Below are positions 11,791 through 24,191 of a DNA stretch of 64,000 nucleotides, piece by piece. Position 1 is the first letter of the stretch. Every line of letters starts with the position of its first letter. Under the pieces are notes generated by a model. It did no database searches. It was not told where the DNA came from and was given only the letters and a program-made list of their open reading frames with translations. The position numbers and the translations under genes are program-made. This stretch comes from Polytrichum commune (Eukaryota > Streptophyta > Polytrichopsida > Polytrichales > Polytrichaceae): NCBI GenBank assembly GCA_950295325.1, contig OX485808.1:28664527-28728526 (forward strand). The letters run 5' to 3'.

Positions 11791-12990
11791 AAAACCAATA
11801 AATAAGCTAATGCCAACAATGTAGACCATAGTTGCACATTTAAAGGCCCGAAGTGTATAGCCGTGGTAGATAGTGTTAGTTCTAGGTTGTGTGTTGATTA
11901 TAGGTGTATATGTCTTACCTTAGGAACACTTTACACTATGGCCAAGAGCCGTGACCATAAATTTTGAGGGCTCCTAGAAACTCATCCCGATTCTGTATCA
12001 TGTAATGTAAAAATCAAATTGTGTGCGGTCATTGGCTTTCAAGTCAAGTGTAAAGACATAAGTGATGTCTACCTAAAAATAAAAAATGCCTTATAATGAA
12101 GCCTATATTTATCCCTAAAATTTTAAAAGTGAGTGTGACTAATTATAGTGTTGGTGTAAGAAGGATGCAAGAATGGTTTAAGAAGAGCACCAACTTTGGC
12201 CAATCACAATGGCTCATCCAGGATCTACCCAGTTAATGAAGCCGTGTAAGAAGTGTTCCATAAGAGGTGAACAATAACCTCATTTAATAAAAGATTTTTT
12301 TCCGCTATAAAGTTGATTTTGAGGTGATTTTCACCTACCAATCCAACACTAGTGCCCCCCCCCCCCCCCCCAAATGTGACATGACAAGACCCAATGTTGC
12401 AATGCACTTGGACAATTTGTAAGAGCCACAAAACAAACTTAATTTTTTATTTTAATTGTGCATGTTTTCCACCCATTTGCTAATCTAGGATAAGTTTCTT
12501 GAAATATTCAACATGGTTAAAAACCCAAAATCGACAAAAACCATGGGCGTGTCATTTTAAGGACTAGATACCTTACACAACATGGCTCTCAACCAAATTC
12601 AATCTCATTGGCATCGTGATCTTGTAAGTTACTGTGAAACAAAAGATTGTGATGTTTTGAAGTGTCATGGTCTCCTGATATTCAAGTGGGCTTGACGCAA
12701 AATCCAATAGATCATGAAACATTATCATTTCATGCCATGTAGGACTCCAAGTAGGGTTTTCATTTATTTAAAAAAAATTAGTCCCTTAGGCCCTTCAACT
12801 CTAGTGCAATCACGGTATTTTCCAAGATTTTAAGATAGCCGCACTAGCAACAAGCATTGAAGTGATGGAGACACATATAATGGATGATAATACAACTTTC
12901 CACTCAGATGTGTATACATTCATTTGGCATTTTCATCCAATATCTGTGTTTTTGTGATTCTATGCATGGAAAAGCGGGAAAATGCATATA

Positions 12991-14323
12991 GTCGGGACTC
13001 CATAAGTGTTACCCCTACAAGCGTTATGATTTCATATATGATAAGAAAATTTTACTCCGCTACAAAAACACAATTGGTAAGATTGGTGAGTGTTATGTGT
13101 TAAGTGTTATAACATGCTCTACTCCCTTCTTTGTTAATTGCACCTTTATAAGTGTTAATTTTGAGAAAATCAAGGTAATAATATATGAGAGCATACATGA
13201 GGCCTTTATGTCTAGGAACATTTGCTATCCGGAGAATTTGGGTATTAAGTGGGCCGCTAACAAGAAGGCGTGAATGACTACGGTCATTTTTTAGCAGTTT
13301 ATACTAGATTTTGAGAGGAGGATGGTGTTGGCACAGAAAGAGAAGGTGTTTTTGCTCCTAGATAATTTCTTTGGTCATCAAGTCCCAAATGTAGGTTCAC
13401 GTTTGAGGGTCACATGATTAGAATTTCTACCTTTGAACACCACAAGTCGTTTTCAACCCATGGATGCAAGCATAACTACATCTTTCAACACACAATACCG
13501 AAAGTTGGTGATTCAATATCAATTAGATTATTTTAGTGCAAACAAGGTGTTTGCAATTGATATATATCAAGTTGTTGTTATGGTTGAGCGGGCATGGCAT
13601 GCGGGAGTTATTACATCGACAATTCAAAATTGTTGGAGGCACACGAGTGTTCTTTCGATCTTTATTAAGAGGGAGATAGAGGAAGCTAGGCACTTGGTAG
13701 AGGTTGATGAAGTTGCTACTCTACTTCATCAACTGACATTGTTGTAATTTGATAGTGAGGTGGGTGACGTGATGAATGCTCATGAATACCTCAATTATGA
13801 GATGGAGTTTGATTTAAACAACCCCTATGAACCTACCAATGAGGAGTTTTTGGATATATATTCCTCAAAACATCAAGAAATTGATGTTGATGAGGTTATG
13901 GTTGATGTGGTAGAAGAAGTTGTAGGATTTAGTGTTGCTAAGCGTCCTCTAGAGACTTTGAAGAAATACTTTCAACAAAGACCATATGATGCCCTATCAC
14001 ACATCAGGAGCATTCAAGGACTCCATAAGGAAGCTTCATCTCATCATTTGGAAGCTTCTCATCATACTACTATAGAATTTTTCTTTGAGTTGATTTAGTT
14101 GGAAGAATCTCGTCAAGTTACTACTATATAGATTATTTCTTTCAATTAGTTTAGTTGAATTATGTATTATCATTTGTACTTTAATATTTTTTTATAAAAC
14201 GTTATGTTATTCATTTTTCTCTTTTTTAAGTGTTATTTCTATAAATGTTATTATTCATCGGTATGAATTCTATAAGTGTTACTTGTTATAATTCTATATA
14301 TGTTTTTCTTTGCTACTCCCGAC
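12991..14323 (+). mobile_element. Tigger/pogo-like (Tc1/mariner superfamily) element
   Basis: The ends are short inverted repeats: GTCGGGACTCCATAAG at the left and GTCGGGAGTAGCAAAG on the reverse complement of the right end. TA dinucleotides lie at or within one base of both ends. Several direct AGTGTTA words occur in both subterminal regions (near 13007, 13100, 13150, 14229 and 14277). The 1.33-kb interior carries a broken transposase. The element is too degraded to be active. Confidence 0.65.
13190..14098 (+). pseudogene. Tigger/pogo-type DDE transposase remnant
   Basis: Translation shows GIKWAANKKA, then VFLLLDNFFGH (second catalytic Asp region), then LPLNTTSRFQPMDAS, which is the hallmark of Tigger/pogo DDE_1 transposases. 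In-frame stops fall at the A-W position after NKKA, within the following segment, and between RLRVT and LEFLP. The last clean frames are 13433-13747 and 13760-14098. The N-terminal DNA-binding domain and the first catalytic Asp are not visible. Confidence 0.75.
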
Positions 14324-15357
14324 CTATAACATTTAGAGATACCTGATTGTAGTCTACTTCCTGAATTTAGAACCGCAAAGTAGCGAAAGATCCAACACTA
14401 CTCTAGTGTAGAGTGAAGTATGATGGTCTTGGCATTTTCCACCAATGAGAGATTTTGGATCTCAATCGTCACAAGCCCTTAGCCCTTTAAAGATGTGGGG
14501 TGTGTTAAAATGGGAAATATGATGAGTTATACAAACCCCCAACAAGTATTGAAACAAAATTTTCATTTGGTATATGGTATTGATGCCAAATTTAGTATAA
14601 AATATTAAAAGGAAAAGTGAAAGTAAAGTCATATCTGACACTAGTGATTAGACATACATGGTAGGTATTTGAGTCCATGTCATTTATACAAAGTAGAACC
14701 CCCCCCCCCCTACTTCATCTCACATATATGTTTGCTCCAATTGGAACAATGTTTATGGTAAATGGCTTTGTTTCGTATAGGAATGCTAAGTAATATTAAC
14801 CCTTAGCTTCCTACGAGGCCCATTTTGGGCTTATGAATGACTCTTAAAGGAAAATTCATCCAAAAGGAAGGTGCTAGGAAGGTCACAATGGGTATCATTG
14901 TGTTCCTCATGAAAGTTTCTTGTCAATGGCGATGGTCCCATTCCAATATGAAAAGGGTTGTTCACAAGATATTTTAAAGTCAAGAATGAACTAACTTATC
15001 CCTTTGTTGATATATTACTATATATAATAACTTGATATAATTTCTATTGAAAAAAATGATTCTAAATCGATTCTTAACAAATCATGAAAATCACTAAATG
15101 TTGCTACCGTATTGATGTGATCTTAAAATGGTTAGCAACAACTTTTCTTTAAAGTATAAAAAGAATTAAATTTTGAAGTTATAATTTTTTTAAATGAAAA
15201 TTTGGAGAAATTTAAATAAATAAATAAAGCTCTCAAAAGCTTAGTTCTTAGATAATCTAATGAAACCATGATACACTCCAAGTTGTTAAGGATTAAACCC
15301 TCTAGATGACATTGTAAGGCCCAGACTAGGCCTCTCAGATATTTAAGGGTTAAGCTC
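14324..15357. other. AT-rich intergenic stretch
   Basis: Nothing recognisable as a gene is seen. A run of 12 C lies at 14699-14710. Confidence 0.5.
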
Positions 15358-15359
15358 TA

Positions 15360-15675
15360 CACTAAATATTACATTTAATGTCATATGGTAATTTATATGT
15401 CACTATCGTAGCTTTTCAAATGTCACTTCTAATGAATAAGTTCAGGAGGATTGTCATCCCAACTTATGTTTAGCTCAACCCACTTTTAGTTTGGTATATT
15501 TTGCATCCTAACATTGTTGTAATGAAATGTTGTCATGGATGATAAGAAAAGAAAAATTGAATGACAAATCAGGTAATAAACGACAGTTTTTGCAACATTG
15601 TAAATCCAAAATTGATCACAAGAAATGACAAATAATAGTAGGTTTACATTTAGTGTTGGTGACACTACACGGGTG
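15360..15675. mobile_element. MITE of the CACTAAATA family, right end damaged
   Basis: It begins TA|CACTAAATATT and aligns along its length with the complete copy at 47132-47374. Shared words are TGTCATATGG near the left and GGTTTACATTTAGTGTTGG near the right. The right end (GGTGACACTACACGGG) departs from the family consensus just before the next MITE at 15687. A loose right end of the same family lies near 16710-16755. Confidence 0.6.
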
Positions 15676-15686
15676 GTTTACAATTA

Positions 15687-16161
15687 GGGCCGCTTCACAC
15701 TATGGCCGTCCAAGTTGAGAGGCCGTGGCATTGACTGGCCAAACTTTGTTGAGAGTCCAAAGAAACGGGTTGAAAATAGCCAATAAAATATAGGAATGGG
15801 AACCTTCAGCCGGGCATAGTGTGAAGCCTCCAAAAGCCAAACCCAAAGTCCAAACCCAAAGGAGCATCTCACTTTATTCATTGTCCAAAAACCCCCTCCA
15901 ATCTAACAGCCAAGATCTTGTCGATGATTGATTTTTTAGTGAGAAAACATTGACGGCCTCTCGGCGTTTCCATTCCCGTCAGACCCAAACTTGCTTCGAG
16001 AGTCCGTTGCCTTCATCAAAAAGTAAGCATTTTAAATTGTGACAGCCTTTGGACTTTGACCTTAGTGTGAAGGGTCGAGAGGCCGAACTTTTGGTTTCTT
16101 GCCAATCTGATTGGTGGAAATCGACAGCCTCTCAACCTTTGGCCATAGTGTGAAGCGCCCC
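15687..16161. mobile_element. PIF/Harbinger-like MITE, 475 bp, TSD TTA
   Basis: The left end GGGCCGCTTCACACTATGGC and the reverse-complemented right end GGGGCGCTTCACACTATGGC form long inverted repeats. The element is flanked by TTA at 15684-15686 and 16162-16164. A 3-bp TTA/TAA duplication with GGGCC-type ends is typical of PIF/Harbinger (Tourist-like) MITEs. No coding capacity is seen. Confidence 0.8.
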
Positions 16162-16923
16162 TTAGAATTGGGCAAGACAAATAGAATTGTGCCCCCTCCC
16201 CATCTGACTTTACCAAATAACCAAGGTCTTTCCTAAAAACCAGGTAAAGCTCCCTCGGTTATAGGGGAGGCATCCGGCTATCCTAATGCACCTACAAGAA
16301 CTTGCTCCGGAGATTTTTGAGTAGGTTTTAGTTCAGTAGCTTTCACACATGCTCATGGTTTTATCTACCAAGCAATGAATGTTGGATAGTTTTTGTCCCA
16401 TCCCCGAATCTCTCACTACTCATCTATCTTACCATTGGTTTTTGTTACTGAAGCTCCTCGTGCCCTCATAGCTAAGACTAAAAAGCAACCAATCACAAGG
16501 GCGGGAGGCGACACTTTCAAAGGTCCTATATTCTTGCCTCATGTCTAGGTACTGATGGGAGGGTCGGTGCTTGAGGCTTAACACCTCCACTTTTAAACCA
16601 TGCCACATCATTTGCCAACTAGGCTCGGCACTAGATAATATCGATCGTGTGAAGGTCATGTTGTTAGAACCAACTTTTAGGCTTAGCTAAAGTCAGGTGG
16701 GGAGGGGGCATTGGTGACACTAAATACAATATTTGGTTTAGTGTAGTGTAGTCCCCTCAAACTTTTTCCCTGCCAGGATGTACATGTTTTCATGTTCTTG
16801 AGACCAGGCAGCTGACAAAATCGTGCAGAAAAAGGCCACCATGATCTCTCTCCAGCTACAAAATGTGTGGAGCCAAGAGTGCCAACCCCAGTTTCCAATA
16901 GTAGAATAGCTGGCTGTACATTG

Positions 16924-17425
16924 TCCAGGCAGATTTCTGGACATAATTGGTGGAGATCCTAGCGGTTACCAAGTCCAACCGGTTACATGTTCACATCTTT
17001 CTGTCATCCTTTTGCTAGTTTTTTGAGGTGTATTCTCGAAACGCCTCTAAAATGATTGGTAATTTTTCCTGAACTTCTGAACTCTAACCGCTTATTCCTC
17101 AAATCCCTATGGTACGTTTAGTAACAAGCGGTTGATTTTCTCTGTCCATTGTAGCTGTAGCAATAGACATGATTGGCAACAGACACCAGTACATACATAG
17201 CACCTCACATATTTGGCTTTTCTCCTTTGAAACCGAAAGTAATGTCCAGAGAGATTTTTGGGTGTACTCGGTCAAAATCTTAGCTTTCCCAAGTGAACAG
17301 GTTACGGGTTGTGATCTTTCGGTTTTTTGTTTCTTAATTTGAGGTATATTTTCATAGATTTTTTCATCATGATCAATCACTTTCCCTGCAGTCTTAAACT
17401 TCAACCGGTTCATCTGTAACTACTG
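16924..17425 (+). repeat. Two direct copies of the CCGGTT-rich repeat
   Basis: Copies lie at 16924-17110 and 17240-17425, with about 130 bases of unrelated sequence between them. Each has the GATTTYTGG start, a GGTTACATG or GGTTACGGG middle and a final CCGCTT or CCGGTT motif. They are diverged from the copy at 3727. Confidence 0.65.
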
Positions 17426-18332
17426 TGGCAGTCGATCTCTCCGTCGATTGACCAAAAAGTGTGCGTCTTGAGAAATGCCCTTTGTGGAGTTGCATGTCTA
17501 GAAGTTGAGTTTTGTGGCAGCTATGTTATAGTAAAAACCCTAATCTGAGCGCTTAAAAGTTTAAGGTTGTCTCATTTTGTGAACATGCTAGTGAAACCCA
17601 CAGTAGCAAATGTTCAACATCCAAGGAGATGTGCTCGAACGCGGTGTTCCTTAGTGTGTTGTGAGCTTTATATCACCTTCCCAATGCAGTTATAACTAAA
17701 TTCTCAGTACTTCTCAAATGGTTCAAAATTCATTGGAGAGCCTCAAAGGCCTATACTTCCATGAGTTGTGCAAATGAACCTATGATGTGACAAACCTAGG
17801 TTGGACTGTAGGAATTTGCAGAAGCCCAAAAAAATGGATTAAGGATCAACACGGACATCACAATTTCCACGGACCCAAAAAGTGAGGGGAAAGAACAAAA
17901 GGCCACCAATCTGTAGGGTCAAGATGGCTCTTCAGATATTAGACAGCTCTGCATCAGAAGGGGCCAATAAGTGTGGAACACATGCACGCTCAAGCATCAC
18001 ATGGGTGGTGATTGGAATCTCTAATCTATTTCTTCTTACAAATCTGTGTAAGTTACACACACCCCCAATTTTTTTCAACTCGATCACCCTCTCTACCTTC
18101 TACATCCAGGTGGGTGACATGAAATTCTAGAAGAGAGGATTCTGCTTTCAACCAGAGTGAAGTAGAGGAGAGCCACACAAAGAGTGGCAACCTCTATCAA
18201 CTGAGAATTGGTGGCTACAAAGAGTGAGTGCCACATTGTGGCATCATTCCTGGCACCCATACATGAATCGATGCTGCCTGGACCTACAAACAAGCAAACA
18301 AAACTGTGCAATTACTGCTGCCAAAAAACCTG
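17426..18332. other. Downstream flank of the desaturase gene
   Basis: No gene is seen. Part of this is expected to be the desaturase 3' UTR, but no canonical AATAAA can be assigned on the minus strand close to the stop. Confidence 0.45.
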
Positions 18333-21300
18333 TTAACTCGTCACAGCAGCTGCGGCGGCAACTTCAGCCAATGTCTCTAGTACCCGAATGGTGCCCGCGC
18401 CCATGCTCAGGTCCTCGTACACCAAGTTGTGTTTCTTACATAATGATTCGACGTGAGCAGAGATTTTGCTCAGATTGTGTCTCGGCATGGATGGGAACAA
18501 GTGGTGCTCAATCTGTCTGTTCAGGCCACCTGTGAACCAATCGTTGAACATGTTTGCCTTAATATCCCGAGTGGAGACAACCTGCACGCCCATGATATTA
18601 CCAACCAATTAGATATGGCTTCCAAATACAATGCTACGTGAAGATGATACTCTCTATGCCACAATAAAGACCGACTTACACATCATGTTCCTAATTATGT
18701 AGCCTAGGGGTGCTCTGGATTAAAGGTCAGTGAACATTTAGAATCAAATCAAATTAGTTTCAAAGGACGTTCACCGTACTTCTAAGTGGAGGCCAGTTTG
18801 TAAGACTCGCTAGTACACAAAGTTTGTAAGGCTCACCTGTGCATTCACAAAGTCCTTGCAAGTGTTGTACACCTCCATGCCATTGTGGCTCAGTACAAAA
18901 ACACCTCCCAGGAATGCCCCGGTTAGGAACTCCGTTGCCAACATCCACACAATTGCCCTTGATGGAGGTAGCAACCAAAAAGCTGCGCCTACAAACCACG
19001 TGTAATGTGCCAGTATAGTTCCCTTCTCAAGAACCTTTGTCTTCAAAGGCATGTCCGATCGATTAGTGTACAGCCAGCTGTACAGCAGCCAGCTGAATCG
19101 AGCAAACAACAAGATAGGGAAGAAAAACACGTGCTGCCACTCAAGAAACTTTCGAAGGGCTTTGCTATCCACAGTGGCCAGTATGTCCTTGCTCCAAGCC
19201 AGCAGAGGAAGAGTATCAATGTCTTCATCAATAGGTTTGTACAAATGATCACACTCATTTGGAGCAGCATGATGGAGGTTGTGCTTGTTCTTCCACCATG
19301 ACGTACTGAAACCCAAAAGTACATTTCCGACGGCATACCCCACTACATTATTAAGCCAACGGGTTTCAAAAACCTACAGGACCACAAGTAACACTTGTGT
19401 CAGAGCCACCCATTTCCATAACCCTACCACATCAACAATTTCTAACATTCCTCCAGTCTAACCCTCAGTAATACAGTAACCTCCCTAAACACATTTCTGT
19501 GCGACCAAACTCCCATAGTCTTGACCTCCCTCCATAATAAGATTATCAATGTAAATTTTTGGGATCCCTTTCGGTCATATTCTGAAGGTAAGAGGTGGGA
19601 CCCATCTAATATACACAGGTGCATATGCATTTGAAGTTAAACTCTTTTGGTTTTAAACACAGTATCAAAATCATGCTCTCTCTTAAAGCATGATATTACA
19701 GATATGTAGGTTTTAAGCCTACAAAACTTCCAATATAAAAGCTCTGCGTATGACTAAGCAAACCGTTTGAGATAAATTGTCATTGGGACACTTCTAAATT
19801 TCAAAAGCTACAAACTACCATCCACTGGAGACTATATGACAACACCATACCTACTTAGTGTGACTTTGAAATCTTAACAGTCCTGAGATTGAAATGTCTC
19901 CCATGTTTATGCAATGGAAATGTATATAGGAGAGCCTCATTGAATAGATCAAAGCAACTTGCAAAGACAACAACAAAAAATATTGAGAAACATTCACTAC
20001 AACAATAAGCTGTTTTATTTATTCAACTTGAGTTGGGCTAATGTACTAAAACTGTAGATTAAAAATGTCAATATTGAATGACCCACATAAATACAATTTA
20101 GTCCAAAAGACCCACTTGTTCGGGTGTGTTCCATCAGATATGATATTTCCCCCAAAAAACACACCCCATCCCCCACTTGCTTCTTTTGTCTTCAAAGTCA
20201 TCATCGTGCCGAAGTCAACTGTGGAAGAGATTTAAGGTCCAATTTTTGCTCATAGAACATATATTAAGGTTCGTATGGAACAGATAGTGCAAAATTAGAT
20301 CCAGTTAACCAAAGGTGTCATATTCACGAGGTTAAGAATATAAATCATTTACCAAACGTAAATGAATACCAAAGAGTGTAATTTTGACCCTTGGACACAC
20401 CACTTCCAAGTCAGACACAAGAAACACGTACGACATGGAAAACATGGGCATTGTTTGGTGCTGGAGAGGGTAAGGAAGGACCTGGTGATGAAGAAAGTCA
20501 TGAGATAGCCATCCACATTGCTGAAAGCATGTGGCCATCAACATGGCTGATAACATAATCCCTAGCATGCTTTGGTTCACTCTAATCACAGCAATGCTGC
20601 CCACCAGCAGGCTAAGGTTGGTAAGAGTCTTGAGAGTATAGTACACTTTCGAACTTCTGAATAATCGCGCCCTCAAAAACACAGCTCTCAGCTCTCTGTA
20701 GTCAGTCAGTAGCTCTGGAGTAGGCTCCACACTCTGTTGCAGTACATCACAATAATCAAGAAACCATTCTGGGACGCAATTTTAGAGCAAGCCACCAGGT
20801 ATCAAGAAAGCATCTCTATCATTTTCAAATTGGAGAATAGTGATTCTTTCTTTGCATGCACAATAAGAAATGATAGGATTCAGGAAACTACAAACTTCAG
20901 AGTTCTCATAGTTGTCTATCCACTTCTTCAGCCCTGTGCGACAACATTGTTCCTATCAAAACTTTCAGTTTTAGGTTTGAGCCCCACTCTATTAAGCCCC
21001 TGATGCAAAACGACATCGCCACTTCAGGTGAGGTTTTGTTTACAAGCGTCAAGTATTTTGAGCTTCATTCTAGGTCCCCAATGTAAAATTCCTGGAGGAG
21101 CTTCCATGTCGTAGATGCACGGAATGTAGTGAACATGTCAGTGCCATCTCATCCAGTATGACTATGACTATGAGGAAACCAGGATGGATACAGACATAGA
21201 AGTTCTCTCATCACTCTCCAGCCTTTCAACCCATCTCAATTTGATGCCAATTCTGTTGATGCAAAAGGACATATCTCTCAAATTTACACTGTTGTAGATG

Positions 21301-23013
21301 CAGTTACAACTGTTAAAACTTTAGGGCTTACTTTAAGGTCTCCAATATAAAAGTCCTGGAGGATCTTCCATGTTGTAGATGCGTGGAATGTGGTGAAGAT
21401 GTCCGTGCCATCTCGACCAGCATGAGTATAAATAACCTCCCCTCCAGGATGTTGCTCTGCAAACTTGCTCACATCGTATACCTGGTGCAGTCATGTAGCG
21501 CATTCATATTGACTTAAGAAACCAACCTTCAGAATTCTTGTCATGGCGCCCCAAATCATGCTCAGAAGAATACATTTGTGCATCAAGTAGACTATAAAGA
21601 ACAGCCGACACCAATTCAGAATCATACTGGAAGCTGCAACCAGGTAGATGCGCTAACTAATGAAGATCTTACCTTGTCTTTAATAGCTATCCAGCAGTCA
21701 TTGCGTTTGTTGTGCAGAGCTACCTCGTCCAGGTAATACGACCTTGACTTTCTTTCCTGCAAAGATGTTTGGAGCGTCGGATTCACAAGTGACTGCGTCA
21801 GAGCCTCTGTGGCCTCCGTAGTATCGCCGCCTCTTGGAACCTCCGCCGCTTTGTTTTGCACGGAGTTGTTTTCTGGCAGATGTTTTTTACTGGTGAGCTT
21901 CTTGAAGGCAAATTTTGTCGAAAGGCTCCATGAACCCCAGGTTTGTTGAAGAACCTCCAAGAAGTCATTGACCAGGGGCATTGTGGCGAAGTGCTCGACG
22001 TCAATGTTTTCTTCAAGTGCCCCTGTAAAATGTTATCACCGCAATCAGCACAACTTTCAAGAGCACTCCTTTCGCCCACAGGATAGAATTAGGTCAATAT
22101 CGCCCACAAATCTTACACACACTTGACACGACGAAGGATTGGATTCAACTCAAACAATTTCACTTAGCGCATCCGTAATCCACCGCCTCTGAAACCATAC
22201 TTTTGACTTCCGTATTTCCAGATAAAGAGGACGGTACGCATTACTCCTCTCCGAATAATCCACGGTTCCATAGTGAGAAGAAACCTTTAATTTGTGAGAG
22301 TCCGCGTTACGCATCTTGTGTATAAAGTTGCACATTCGGAGTTGGAATGAAAAACTCGTTTAAAGATAGAACTTGAAGTTGCGATGATAAGACACTGAAA
22401 AAATACTTCAACATTTTGACCCGCGAACGCCTCGCCTCATAGCGAGCGAACACTTCAATAATAAGAAGAGGTAGAGCTATCAATCACCCCTGCGGTTTCA
22501 AAAGATAGCGCAACAAACATCCAAAATAAACCACAAGGTGCAAATCCTGAGTAGGAGCTGCTATGCACAGCTGTGGAGTCAGTGTTGCAATGTCGATGCA
22601 ATAAGGACGATCTTGATTCGTAAGGAAGGAATGAAGGAAGGGGGGAAGAAATCAATTGATCCAACATTTAGGGAGCCAGCCGTCCTCCAAAAACGACTTA
22701 TTATATTATCCGACAGACAATATTGCATTCATTCTCATCACCGTTCCTACATTCCCTGCCTCTCGATCTCAACGTCGCAAAAGCTGTTGATAAGATTTCC
22801 CTTGCCTCTCTATCTCTCTCTCTCTCTACCATCCCGCTCGCAAATACAGACATTGCCAGTTGTCGTTTTTTCCCGTTTCTCTCCCCCTTCAGCTACGTGA
22901 ACTGCGGAGCCATGTATGTCCCCACACACATCCCTGTCGGATCCACAACCCAAGTCCCCCCGGGTTGCGTTGCTTTGCTTACCCTGCTGGAGACCCACGC
23001 CAGCGCACACCAT
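18333..23013 (-). CDS. des6: Cytochrome-b5 fused delta-6-type front-end acyl-lipid desaturase (six exons)
   Basis: Exons in transcript order are 23013-22983, 22022-21673, 21481-21332, 20733-20482, 19373-18837 and 18581-18333. The first intron is phase 1 and the rest phase 0, giving 522 codons plus stop. The start at 23013 is chosen because the 31-base exon encodes [10 protein letters not shown] and splices to [11 protein letters not shown], matching the moss delta-6 desaturase N-terminus as I recall it. An N-terminal extension (about residues 1-110) precedes a cytochrome b5 domain with HPGG at 138-141. The histidine boxes are HDFLH (255-259), HNLHH (292-296) and QIEHH (463-467); the final QxxHH is diagnostic of front-end desaturases. 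Hydrophobic segments fit an ER membrane enzyme with four spans. The family introduces a delta-6 double bond into linoleic and alpha-linolenic acyl lipids, the first step to arachidonic and eicosapentaenoic acids in mosses, with b5 as electron donor. Intron 4 has an unusual donor, CAG|GTCCTT. The gene looks intact. Delta-5 or delta-8 specificity cannot be excluded from sequence. Confidence 0.93.
21070..21186 (-). pseudogene. Dead duplicate of desaturase exon 3 inside intron 3
   Basis: On the minus strand this block reads [15 protein letters not shown] followed by [11 protein letters not shown], against [15 protein letters not shown] and [11 protein letters not shown] in the real exon 3 (21332-21481). 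The Arg codon CGA before DGTD is TGA here, the 5' splice site is lost (GAATGA where the real exon has AAAGTAAGC), and the b5 HPGG part is absent. Similarity continues into flanking intron sequence (the TGATGCAAAA word near 21002 and 21258), so a segment of about 250-290 bp was duplicated in tandem. Confidence 0.85.
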
Positions 23014-23650
23014 GCCGCTACACACTTTATTGCAATGCCGTCATACACGGATCTCCGCCAAAGCTCCCCCCCTCCACAATGCCAATGCCAATGGCACCAC
23101 GCCAAAGGAAACAGAATAAAAACCCCCCCAACCAACCAGCAGTCACCCCGCCGCCGCCTCCTCCTCCTCCTCCTCCCGACGATAAATACACACTCCGGCA
23201 CTCCTCCGTCACACCGAGCTGACGGGCGCACGCAACAGCGACACAGTCAGACACACACAGCACGAGACGCGGCCTCCCTGCGCTGGCGCCAATGCGGGCG
23301 ATCTGCGGCGTGGAGCAATAACAACGCCGCAATGCCGGCACCGCCAATGCCAATGCCAATACTGCCAGGCAGGGGAGAGAGCGCGCGAGGGGGAGACAGA
23401 AGCCGAAGCAGAAGCAGAAGCGAGGGGCGATGGCGGAGAGGGAGGGGAGGAGGCTAATGGCGAAAGAAGCGAGACCTGCATTTAGGTCTGCGAGGTGATG
23501 ATAACGAAGAACAGCCTCGCGCTCTCCTCTTACCCACCCGCTCTCTCTCTCTCTCTCTCGCCCTTCGTCTCCCCTTTCTCTCCTCCTTGTGTGCCTCGGT
23601 CGCTCGCTGTCTCGCTCGCTAGCTCTGTGTGGGCTGTTTAGTTTGGGTAT
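23014..23650 (-). promoter_or_regulatory. GC-rich leader/promoter of the desaturase
   Basis: Upstream of the start codon the sequence turns GC- and CpG-rich and carries a (CT)n run on the plus strand at about 23540-23559, read as (GA)n in the leader, as in many plant 5' UTRs. A TAAATA word on the minus strand near 23652 could be a TATA-like element. A 90-codon frame starts with ATG at 23481 and ends at 23209, so the leader may carry an upstream ORF unless it is spliced out. The transcription start is not determined. Confidence 0.45.
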
Positions 23651-24191
23651 TTAGGTAGGTAACTGGGGTCTGCTGGCGATCAGTGGTCCGTCCGACCGGG
23701 CGACCGGGTGAGCGGGTGGTGGCGCGTCCGGCGGAGTGGCCCGTTCACCCCCCCCCCCCCCCTCCTTCGATATTTCTGAGGATTGGCTGTAGGGGCCACC
23801 CCCTGCTATCTGGAAGCCAATTGGCCTTTTTCGGTGGTGTAACCTTGCGCCCCCCTTTTCCCCCACCACACAAGTTCCCCATGCGACGATCCCAGCCACT
23901 CGTTCCCCCGTGAAGCACGATGCGGCGTTGGGGTTATGTGTTGTTGGGGCGGAGTGTTGTAAGAGCATCGTCACCCGTCCCAGACTGGAACTGAACATCG
24001 AATGTCGAGTAGTTCGGTTTGGTTTGGAATTTGCGCCGCCACCCATCTGCAACACGGACGAACTAAACTCCTATGCATCTGATTCTCAGGGAATGTCCTA
24101 CAAAACAATTTCCGACCTGGACTAAACTGAAAACTGATGAATAGCATCAGAGCATCAGTTGAGGGCTCCATCATGGGTGGTGATGCCCTAA

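Noticed and set aside
22723-23481. Several long overlapping open frames on both strands
   Set aside because: They lie in the GC-rich leader and promoter of the desaturase and have low-complexity Pro, Arg and Gly runs from CT/GA and CCG repeats. Only the 31-base exon at 22983-23013 is supported by homology.
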